A stretch of 25,468 nt of DNA from Nephromyces sp. MM_2019. Its lineage: Eukaryota > Apicomplexa > Aconoidasida > Nephromycida. Below the pieces are notes generated by a model. The model saw only the letters and a list, made by a program, of their open reading frames with translations, ran no database searches and had not been told where the DNA came from. Both the position numbers and the translations under genes were made by a program. Numbering within the stretch: the first letter of the stretch is position 1; the number at the start of each line of letters is the position of its first letter. Where the stretch lies: positions 1 to 25,468 of the forward strand of contig JADHZB010000073.1 in assembly GCA_015657535.1 (NCBI GenBank), read 5' to 3'. Of the stretch, positions 1-9,912 are shown piece by piece.

Positions 1-132
1 CATATCTTCACAGAGATACACACAAGTTCATATCTTCACAGAGATACACACAAGTTGAGATCTTCACAGAGATACACACAAGTTCATATCTTCACAGAGA
101 TACACACAAGTTGAGATCTTCACAGAGATACA
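1..132. repeat. 28-bp minisatellite, about 4.5 copies
   Basis: Copies start at 1, 29, 57, 85 and 113 with a common core TCTTCACAGAGATACACACA; the first three bases of the unit alternate between CAT and GAG. The array runs off the left edge and grades into CA-rich sequence to about 180. It lies about 145 bases beyond the Rab11 stop codon, so it may fall in its 3' UTR or flank. There are no unique spacers, so it is not a CRISPR array. Confidence 0.95.
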
Positions 133-277
133 AACACACACACAAATACAGATATTCATAGAAATACACACATACACAAATTGGGATATTCTGTTGCGCG
201 TCTTCTCAAAACTAAGAAACAGCCAGTGAAAGTGGCAAATTCGCCTGCTGCGTGTATGGCAGCCCAATACCTTCTGC

Positions 278-3200
278 TTACTTACAGCACTTTGATTTTT
301 TCGAAGGCTCATCTTCCGTCTGAAGACAATTCAAAAGAAAAAAGTATTGGCAAAGAGGCACAAGTGGTCAAATCGAGAAAAATAAAGACAAACTAGGAGC
401 AGGCAATAACCCTTTAACAACGTAGAAACTACTAATCTAGATGCTGTGCCAAAATCTAGCTTTTAAAAGGAAAACAATCAGCTGTTCTAATCGATTTAAA
501 TTATAATGAAAGCGATGGAATATCTACGCAAAAAGAAGCAGCTTCTCACACACGATTTTAGCTTCAACGACTAAGAAAATAAAGCTTTACGGAGCGAGCG
601 AGGTAGCTCACATGCAGGAGCCTAGGGTTGGCAAGATTCATGTGAATAAGATGATATTGCTCTTACTTTCTGATGATTTTCATCATTGAAAGTGCGTGAT
701 AGTGTGAGTGTTTGAGCGTGTGGGTGTGTATTCGTGTGTCTATATCCATGTGTGTGTCTATTCGTCTATGCCTCTTCGTGTGTGCGTCTATCGGTGTGTG
801 TGTCCATGCACTACTAATGATATACTTGATGAAATCGACCAAACTGAAGATTCTACAGAATCTCTCATAACTCCTCATCTCATTTCACATTAACTTTCCC
901 AACTTTACCGTAATCACAATCCCAGTGTCTTCAGCCTTCCCTCTCTTCCCAACATCACCACCATCTTCAGACCTCTTCAAACGATTGAGGAAAATTTCTG
1001 TATAATTAATACACAAAACTCCAGCGAATTATAACATCAAATGTGAAGATAAATTTACATATCTTGAGCAGCGTGTAGTGAAGATAGTATAAAGCTGTGA
1101 TTTGCATCAAAAAATTCAAAGCTCTCTCAGTGGTGTGCGATTCGGGCTTTCAACACGCTCGCCATTGAGATATATTGATTCCTATATATCAAAAGAAAAG
1201 ATTTGCGCACACACCTTCCTTCAAAAAGCTCAAAGATGAAGCAGTGACTATGCAGATTGCAAAAACAAGCTCTTATACTTGTGTGTTGGCGATAATTTGC
1301 TTAATATTCGAGTCTAAACAAAGAAAATCCACGCAAAATCAAGCAAAAAGAGCGAGAAATCTTCTTGATTTCTTGGATGGTGTGAAAATAACAGCTATTA
1401 TGGAAGATTCTCATTAGATGGGTTTATGTAGCCTTTTTGGGTAGTCCAGTCCACACATCAAGCTGCACACACACCCATGAAGCACACAAAATTAGGCAAT
1501 TCTCGTCTTCAAAAGTTATTACCATGCATGATAAGGTAGAAAGCCTCGCTAACGTTTGTGTTGTCTAACGCAGAGGTCTCAATAAAGGCTAGGTGCTCAC
1601 GTTCTGTTAAATAGAATAATCGGGATTTGAAGGGAACGATGAGTTTATTGTACGACATTTACTCAGCTTCATCAACTTCTCAAGATGAAAAGAAACACAC
1701 ACACAAACTTGTACGAGACTACTCTGTTAAATCTTCACAAGACACCTCAAGTGATACACACAAATTTATCTCATCTTCTCATTTAGAAACTGCTTCATTA
1801 AAATCACTCCTACAGGAGCTTTCATTGCATCTACACAATAAATCCACACTAAACATAGACCAGCAACTAGAAAAAAAAGCAGAGATTGATGATAAAAAAA
1901 CTCAATCCAAACAAATCTAGATAAAAGGCATGCCAAAGATCATTTCTATACACACACGTAAAAAATATGAGTCGCAAACGCACACACGCAGAAAGATGTA
2001 TCGAACACACACACTGACATGCAGAAAGATGCAGGGTAAGAGTTAACACATTATAAAATAAAAGCTAGCTTATCAAATGCAATGATTTAAAAGCTAAAAT
2101 CATCTCAAAACATCAAGAAAAAAATCAAATCAAAGAAGATGATTTTTTTCAAAATTCACACGCAAAAAAAGATGAAAGCTCAAATGATTACCAAGAGCTT
2201 TGAAAATACACTTTGATAGAAGCTATAAATGTGTAAAAAAAACCTCTACTATTGCTTCAAAAGAAGTTAATCCGTCGGGTATAAAGGAAACTTAAAAGCA
2301 ACAGAAACTTCCGCGAGAATTCGTTGAATGTTGAAGCAGAATTAAACGAGAAATATCAAAGAATAAAAAAAAACGATGAAGTAGGAATAAAAAATGCTGA
2401 AAAGCACTTTTTCATCAGGCAGTGTATGTACACTACATACCAGCGTATTCCAAAGCCTCCTCATGAGACACAGCTCTAATGTTCTTCAAATCACTCTTGT
2501 TCCCAACAAGCAGAACTACAATATGCTGATCAGCATGCTCTCTCAGCTCAGTTAGCCATCTCAGTATCTACACAGAAAGAAGCAGTGATTTTCTGCAGAA
2601 AAGTAGATGAAAACCAAAAAAATAGCCGGATACCCACAAGATAAAGATGAAAAATAAAAGTAATTCGCCTCAGAAAACACTGGATCAGGTATAAGAATGA
2701 CTTGGTTGAAAAGAGCTAATACAAAAGAAGCAGCCAAAGCTCCAAGTGAAATGGAAATTTCAAGAGAAAACAAGAAAAAAGCACACTTAAAGGGGAAAAA
2801 AAGTAGGTAAAAGATTTCTTCAAAGTAGGGAATTAAAGCAGCCAAAATTTCATCTTCCAAGCACCCTAAAAACTCATCCAAATAACATCTTCAGGACAGT
2901 CTGAAAACCCATCTAAATAACACTTTCAAAGCACCCTAAAAACTCATCCAAATAACATCTTCAGGACAGTCTGAAAACCCATCTAAATAACACCTTCAAA
3001 GCACCCTAAAAACTCATCTAAATAACATCTTCAAGTCAAAAACACCCACCAACTAACGCTTCAAAATTCATAATACACTTTAACATAGAAGGCTAGTATT
3101 CTGGGAAATCCAAATACAAATTTTCACGATATTTCTTCAGCAATTCAAGAACTCAGTGAATCATCAAATCACCAGGAAAAACTCACGTTATCATATGATT

Positions 3201-6060
3201 GCCTCTTTGTTATATCGTACACAACTACTGCACCCAATGCACCCCTGTAATATGCCGAAGTTATAGCCCTGTATCTTTCTTGACCAGCTGCAAATTACAA
3301 CACCAAAACACACACAGAGACGGTTAAAAAAAGCTCACAATCGTATTTTAACAAAAGAATCACACAGGCACACACACGGTACGGCTGAGTGACTTAAACG
3401 GAAGAAGATGAATTCAAATGATTCAAAAATTTTGAAAAAAATACTCGCGGAAACAAACGAAAAGCAAGAATATCTCAAATAAATCATATCTTCGATGCTT
3501 TTATATCCAAGAAGAAAGGTCCATCGATAGAGCACAGAAAAACCTCTAGACACACAAAATTCTGTGGTTTTTCAAAAAAAATCCCTACGAAAAATCTTGA
3601 GAATCAATTCAACTTCGCTGAGTGAAGCAACGCGAAACTATTCAACTTCAATAGCATTTGCTTTGGAAAAGGTTTCGATATCTGAATGCAAATCAGCTTG
3701 AAAAGCTTAGCTTCCCCTCCTCTTTAAGAAAAAACATTCAGTTTTGAAAAAAGCTGGATTTCACACACACAGCTTATCCGTAACAAGCAAAACTCTATTT
3801 CGCACACACACGAAAAATTTTCATCTTTTTCGCAAGCGTAAAACTCACCAGTATCCCATATCTGAGCCTTCACCACCTTCCCTTCCTCTAGATTAACCTT
3901 GTAGGTAGCAAATTCTACACCAATAGTTGACTTGTTTTCCAAGCTAAACTCTCCTTTCGTAAGTCTGGCAAAATAAGGAGGAAATTACTTCCATGGGAGA
4001 ACTTCTTCAAGGCAAAAACAAAAGAGAAGATACTAAAAAAAGAAATAGCAAAGAACATTTGACAAACACGCACACGCATACACACATACACACGCAGTAG
4101 AATGGTAGGCAATTATGCTAAAAAGGAGAACTTTTTCCCAAATTTCAGCATAGGAAAATAAAGACGAAAATAACCAAATTTGATAAAGAAAAGCAACCTC
4201 ACAAGTGCACTGTTCTAGAAAGTGGAAAACAAAAACAATAAAGGCAATACTCCTACTGCCTTACTATTATATATATCATATGTGTGTGTCAGAAGAAATG
4301 GGTGAACATATGATGAAAAATATATTTTTTAAATGCATAAAAATAAATATAGTAAAAAACAGCTACCTGGAGAGCAGATTGGACTTTCCAACCCCAGAAT
4401 CCCCAATAAGAACAACTGCAGGAGAATAAAGCATTCAAAAGTTGAAGCCAACTAAAAAGGCACTGCTTATATAACAGCAGTACACTCAGGTAACACGCGT
4501 GCAAACAGCCACACTGTCAAGATGAGGCAGGCTTACCGCTTGTGAGCTTTTCAAGCTATGGATGTGCGCACACAAGATGTTTTTTGCTACTATACTCAGA
4601 GAATTAGGCAGCTTCCGTCTACAATATCAACATACTTTCAACAATGATATGTACACAAATTTCCCATAATAGCTCTAGTCTATTATTTTCAATCTTGCAC
4701 ACCACTTCTTCAAAAGCAGCATGCTGGAAACTAGTCAATAAACAAAGTTAATCAAAACCAGTGGTTTTTAAACAGCTTTTAACCTACACCACCATCTATA
4801 AAATAGTCTGCTATTTCAGAAATTCATTTTATATCTTTTTCTTAGCATCTTACAAATTAGAGATTCTTCTGCATCGTCTTGTACTATTTACATTTCAGGG
4901 AAAATCAAAAGGAAATTCTGGATTTCTACAGTAAAGCCTCAGAGATTGATAATTAAAACATTTCGCAGAAAAGAACCGGGTGAGGATTCAACTAAATAGG
5001 AAAAAATAGATTGCAGTGAAGTAGACTATTTCGCATGAGAAGAAAAACTTTAGTTTTTCACAAAATTTGAAGTTTTTCCTGATAATAAACTAAAAAAGAT
5101 CAAAGGGTGGGCACTTGCCTAGAATCTTGTGATAGCAATGAAGAAGATAATTGAAAAAACAATTAAAAAAACTAATAAATGTCCTCCTTAATGTTTATTT
5201 AATAACGATAATCTAATCATCCTTATTACAACATGTCACAGACACACAATGATAGATACAGTGACAGCTACAGTGATGGCTATGCAAGCAGAAACGAACA
5301 GACACATAGATAAACGCCCACACACACAGCGATATACCAATGCACACCAGCTACACACGCACACCAACTACACACGCACACCAGCTACCTACCCACATAC
5401 ACCCACACACATCAGACTTCCTCAAACGCCCCTGTACAGTCCAAAAAATGCCATAGCCCTCCCAGAATATCAGTGACCTTCAAAATCTTAGGTAACATGC
5501 GAGTATCATAACACAAGCAATAAAAATGCGAATAACAATCAAATATTATAAAAAGAAACAAAATATGCATTTCATCATCTTCCAAAGCATGGAGTTCACA
5601 TATTTAGGAAGCAACATAGACATCGAAACTAGCTAGGAAGATTCAAACTAACAAAAAGATGCACATTCCTCTGGGAAACCAATACTTTACAACTAGCTTT
5701 TGAATTTCTGCCCAACACTGCCAAGGTATCAAATGTAATTCAAGCGAGCAGGATATCTTCAAGACGATTTCCATCTGACTTTACTCGCCAAGATGATTCT
5801 TCAAAATTATCACAAAACACCAGAAAAGAACGTCACTCAAAGAACCAGCAAAAATAAATACTTTGCGAGCTCATTGCTCTCCAACTATTTCGCCTTCTCA
5901 TGCAATTCTTTCCTTGAATAATTTGAATGCGCAATAGCATCATCACCTATGCAACTTGTACCAAATTGGTATACAATCTACTAGCTTTGAAAACCCACGG
6001 AACCACAGATCCAAAAACCTTACTCTTATATAGGTAATCATACTGATCAGTTTTTGCCAT
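278..6060 (-). CDS. RAB11A: Rab11-family small GTPase, eight exons, complete
   Basis: GTPase of recycling-endosome and late-Golgi traffic; in Apicomplexa, Rab11A is known to deliver membrane to daughter cells. Exons in transcript order: 6060-6024, 4415-4367, 3964-3849, 3287-3187, 2567-2441, 1603-1523, 997-909, 319-278. All junctions are GT...AG and the codon phases agree (642 nt, 213 residues plus stop), the usual Rab11 length. Visible motifs: DQYDYLYK before the G domain, P-loop GDSGVGKS (17-24), switch [10 protein letters not shown] (41-49), DTAGQE (66-71), the Rab11-typical [16 protein letters not shown] (124-127), ETSAL (152-156). The variable tail ends KKSKCCK, a CCX geranylgeranylation motif encoded by a 42-nt last exon. 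Introns run 402-1608 bases and hold GT-rich tracts (coding sense) and a 70-bp tandem repeat. A/B paralogue choice is not certain. Exon 1 is inferred from family N-terminus plus matching donor and phase. Confidence 0.93.
708..812. repeat. GT-rich tract in the last Rab11 intron
   Basis: Interrupted GTGTGT sequence on the + strand, so CA-rich in the sense of Rab11. It lies in intron 7 (320-908). This is opposite in sense to most other tracts in the gene. Confidence 0.85.
1948..2013. repeat. CA-rich tract in Rab11 intron 5
   Basis: Interrupted ACACAC/CGCACACACGC sequence on the + strand, which is UG-rich in the Rab11 transcript. Intron 5 spans 1604-2440. Shorter CACACA runs lie at about 1696-1706 and 1757-1763. 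Confidence 0.8.
2861..3034. repeat. 70-bp tandem repeat with 35-bp substructure, Rab11 intron 4
   Basis: The word GCACCCTAAA recurs at 2861, 2931 and 3001, giving 2.5 nearly identical copies of 70 bp. Inside each copy two diverged halves of about 35 bp share AAAAC, then CATC and AAATAACA, so the ancestral unit was probably 35 bp. It is entirely inside intron 4 (2568-3186). Confidence 0.93.
4059..4098. repeat. CA-rich tract in Rab11 intron 2
   Basis: ACACGCACACGCATACACACATACACACGC-like sequence, UG-rich in transcript sense, lies about 100-140 bases upstream of the donor-proximal exon boundary at 3964 and so near the 3' splice site of intron 2. Confidence 0.8.
5232..5412. repeat. CA-rich degenerate microsatellite in Rab11 intron 1
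   Basis: Interrupted ACACAC/CACACGCACACC repeats on the + strand, including repeated CTACACACGCACACCA blocks near 5350-5390. In Rab11 transcript sense this is UG-rich. It causes a spurious 75-residue ORF rich in His and Thr at 5249-5476, which I do not regard as coding. Confidence 0.85.
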
Positions 6061-6638
6061 TATCCTAAAAAGGTCTGTTCCAGGTTAATCAAAAATAAGG
6101 AAACTATGTGAGAAAGGTCTAAACAATCTGCAATCTTAAGGAACCAATAGCAGGGGTGTACATACACTAATTAAGAAACGATTAGGCTATATAGTCGAGA
6201 GAACAATGGGATTTCAGCATTCAAATACATAATATGTCAAAGGCGGGAAATGGAGCAGACATCACAAATGACGACCCAGTGGGGGTTCAATGGTGCGCAT
6301 ATACAAGTCAATTGTACAGGAAACTTGAAGGCACACTTGCACACAAACTGTAGGGCTACGCGTAAGCGTGCACCAGGCAAAACAAACGCAAAAACGGAAT
6401 ATTCCCGAATTCTTAGAGAAGAAGGTGGTCAACAAAGGAAGAAACTCGATCTGTTATTACGAGGTGTGTTCACATATATTCAATGCGCCAGGAGACAGAA
6501 GAGAGTGCCGCGTTTACTGTGTGGCCAAGAGCTACTTGGGAAGGCCTGAAGCTTGCCGTAGGATATGTTGCCGGTGTTATCTATCATGGGGAAGGCGAAC
6601 CTGTGATTAGCGGTTATTGGGGGACGTGATTCACAAGA

Positions 6639-6665
6639 GGGGATGGGAAAGGTGGGCGAGGGGGG
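6639..6665 (+). other. Predicted G-quadruplex motif upstream of Rab11
   Basis: Four G runs of at least three (6639-6642, 6645-6647, 6654-6656, 6660-6665) separated by loops of 2, 6 and 3 bases satisfy the canonical pattern. It is on the strand opposite to Rab11 coding sense, about 580 bp before the Rab11 ATG. Confidence 0.75.
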
Positions 6666-7154
6666 TGAGCTAGTCAAGGAGGTGAGTTAAGGTGGGTGAA
6701 GCGAGCGAGTGATTTACTCAGCGAGTAAGTGGCTGCCTGCGTTACTCTCAGTGACTGACTGCTATAGTTATAAGTCGGCGGGATCCGAAAGAATTGAGGT
6801 TCAAGCATTTCACAGATGGGTATGTGTATGAAGACGTCCGTGTGAGCATATTGCATTTCTGGAGGAAAATTCAGTCTGCCCAGAGTATGCCATCGTCCAT
6901 TGAGGACAGGTGCATGGGCTATCATCTGAGCGATACAATGGGCGATTATACCCTCTCCCGCGCACTAGAAAAGAAGCCACGTGTGTGTGAGGCGAGCGAG
7001 CGCTCATTATGGACAACAGTTACAATTTAGCTGCAGAATGTTAAGGCCTCGAGATGCTTGGGATATCCGCGTGTATTCGGGTGGAAAATTGCGATTCTTA
7101 TACGGTAATCTCAATCTACCACGGCATAAGCCGTTTATTTGCCCTTCTATTACG

Positions 7155-7170
7155 AAGTTGATATCAACTT
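7155..7170. other. 16-bp perfect palindrome
   Basis: AAGTTGATATCAACTT is its own reverse complement. It sits at the edge of the GC-richer block upstream of Rab11. A dimeric transcription-factor site is possible, but nothing else supports this. Confidence 0.7.
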
Positions 7171-8652
7171 TCCTGAACTATCCGTTGAAGTCTAGCTCAC
7201 ATGAATCCTTGGAGAGCATACACTTTGGTGTTTTTTTTGGGGACAAAACCACCACTTCCTAATAGGATAACGGGTATATTGCAGGCCCAGCAAAAATTTA
7301 ACATGACCTGTTGATAAAATCACTGCAACTCATTTTTTGAAGGGTGAAAAAGCATGTTTTTTACCCCATCACCTGCGTAAATGCTGTTAACCAGAGACTC
7401 TACAAGACAATGAAATGCTTGCGTTGGCCGAGTCAAACGTGACGAATTGTAATTTCATAGTAAAGATGAAGGCATACTCCTATAGCTAAACTGGCCAGCT
7501 CTACGATGATGATGTGGAAAAATTATCTTCTGCTGTGGGTCTTACTTAAATTCATATTTGATGGCATGTCATAACTATGTGCTGCTAAAGATTGGCTACT
7601 TGCTAGTAATATCCCCTTCAAAGGATATCTGGTCAAAGTGTCTGAGGAATAGCAACTTACGGACACCGCTTTTTTAATTCAATTCCCAAGTTTATTCATA
7701 CGGACGCTAGCGATGCATTACTGAACTAACATGAATTATGCATCAAAATACAGGTTTTGATTAGAATGCTTTTTCGACGAAAAAGAAGTATTATTGTTCA
7801 ATAGAGGTAGGCTATGAATTCATTGGTCATCTTCTCAGAGCTTTATTCATCACCCTGACCACTCTTTAATGTTTTCAACATGAATTTAGGGCCATAATAG
7901 TTTGGCAGACTTGCTTGCTACGCCAAAGTTAAACTACCTTCATCTAGTAGTTTCCCTTGAGCACTGTCCCGTTGGCACTGACTATTTTTTGATCAGAGTT
8001 TTTTGGCGTTTGTTTGATACTCAGCAATGTACAAAGATGTTTTTTAATTCCAAGAATAGATGCACATCCTTCTTGATAAAATGGTGTAAATCATGTAAAT
8101 ACAAATTATATATTAAACGGAATAGCGAAATCTACACGTGGAATTTTATAATACAACATGACAATGTAAGCTTAATAACGGGAAGCTAACAATTCAGCAT
8201 CTCTTAGACGATTCAATGCTTTATATCGCAATGTGTATAGCTTAGTAAAGTACCATCCATCGGGCTAGCTACTCATCACAGTTATTTTATTGCTTTATAA
8301 AACGCGGAGAAAAAAACCCTTTTTTTGCTTGGAATGGTGGAGTAACTTGGTGCTTGAGCGGTGTACGATGATAGCTTAAAGGCGCAAATATATAGTTTTA
8401 CTATAAACGAAGGTTCACTCTCCCCTCAAAAGCATTACGTAAAGTGAATAGGCCTTAAAACATTCCCGTAATGCGGGTTAGGCGCATTGAGGTAACCCAT
8501 GTGTTTGTTAGTGGCTTCTAATGACCCATTATGGCCCTATAACTTGAAAGAACTTCGCAGCTCCAATGGTCCAGCTGGCATGCTAAATAGCAAATGTTAC
8601 CAAGTACGTCAACTACTCCATAAGTCTATAGAGGAGTTGAAAACCTGTGATA

Positions 8653-8707
8653 GCTACCTAGCTTGCCCTACACTTGTCTCCGCTGGCATAGTGATAAGCT
8701 AGGTAGC
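8653..8707. repeat. 12-bp perfect inverted repeat, 31-base loop
   Basis: GCTACCTAGCTT at 8653-8664 is matched by its reverse complement AAGCTAGGTAGC at 8696-8707. It can form a hairpin in either strand. No mobile-element gene or target-site duplication accompanies it. Confidence 0.8.
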
Positions 8708-9912
8708 CTCTGTACGAGGCATGGTGCTAACTGCTGAGGAGCGGTGCCTCACGTGATACTTGCGAATATTTCGCGACGAGTACCTACCTATCTGTGTGAT
8801 ACTGTCTGTCTCCTCCCTTGTTATGAAAGGGCAGCTGCCCTCTAAAACGCTCAAGGTTTTCCGTGCATGCAAAGCTAATGCAGCAAGACACATCATGCTA
8901 CCTCCCTCTATCAATATGGATTACCACCCCTGGATGTAGGACCCCTAACCCTTGCAGCCAGACTAGATGTGTCATCACTCATTATAATTTACTAATTTGT
9001 ATTATAACATTAAAAGCTTGCTGGCTTTTAAATATAATACGAGTGATTTATAGTGAAGCGCTTTTATATTATATACGCCTAGTTTAACGTGGTGTATAAT
9101 AAATAGAAAGTTGCGATAATACTTTTCATTAATAGTTTTGGGAAAGCTGTATTATCAGCTCAAGGTAATTCGTGTATCTAGGGTTCTCTTTAAAAAATTT
9201 GCGCGAAATTTATCAGCTAGAACGAAGCAGACTATTAAGAGTAGAGAGAAATATACAAGAGAGATTTTTGTTTCTCTTGAGGTACAGGTTGAAAATAACT
9301 TATAGAAATTTCGACGCTTTATAAGTACATGAGCTTCAGGAGTCTATGCAGAGATCAAGTTCTCCCAAAGACACGCAGAGAAACTCAGCAGCACACGCCT
9401 CTTATAGTCGCTAGCTCATAAGCGTTAAAAGGTTGAAATATAGCGCAGGAAAAAAATATCGTATGCTTTAGCTTAGAAATAGCCTCAGCTTGATATTAGT
9501 GCCTAAAGCTAATTTATGTCTCTGTTTACTATAGTCAATAGCTGAATAAATACGCAAGGGCCTGGTATCATCAGCACATGCGCAGCTCCATCGCTTTATT
9601 TACGGAGGACTAGTTTGCTCGATTTTGTGATCAGATATTAATAGATAGGTACCAACCTAATACACATTCATCACCCTTACGATCTAGCGATAGAAAATTA
9701 GGCGGTAGACAGCATCTCACCCTCAGAAAATAGACGGTAAGCAAGGTATTCACCTTGGTAAAAAGGCGGACAAATACAAAGGATTATCCGGAGCACCAAC
9801 AGTTATAGCAGCTAGACGTTCAAGGCTTATACTGGATTTACGTATTTCTCGTCCCCAGTAGCACCCATTGATACAAACGAAAGGGCCCCTGCTTATAAAA
9901 ATTCTGCTGAAA

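Larger units (their letters stand above)
6061..9912. other. Divergent intergenic spacer between Rab11 and the wall protein
   Basis: This 3.85-kb interval must contain the 5' ends and promoters of two genes that point away from each other. I find no ORF with recognisable domains and no exon chain supported by splice sites. From about 6240 to 7130 the base composition is clearly richer in G+C than the rest, and it contains a G-quadruplex motif and several overlapping short ORFs in both strands (longest 99 residues) without family resemblance. A 12-bp inverted repeat lies at 8653-8707. No convincing TATA box placement can be assigned. Confidence 0.6.

Noticed and set aside
1..132. Possible CRISPR-like array (28-bp units)
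   Set aside because: The units are directly abutting with no unique spacers, and the window is clearly eukaryotic. It is a minisatellite.
5249..5476. His/Thr-rich 75-residue ORF
   Set aside because: It is a translation of CA-repeat sequence inside Rab11 intron 1 on the opposite strand.
6250..6610. Overlapping Cys-containing ORFs (99 and 80 residues) in the GC-richer block
   Set aside because: No motif recognised, two frames overlap with no way to choose, and the reverse strand is equally open. Noted only as part of the unexplained block.
8699..9087. Possible tRNA or small RNA near the inverted repeat
   Set aside because: No cloverleaf with T-arm GTTCRA and acceptor pairing could be found there or elsewhere in the window.
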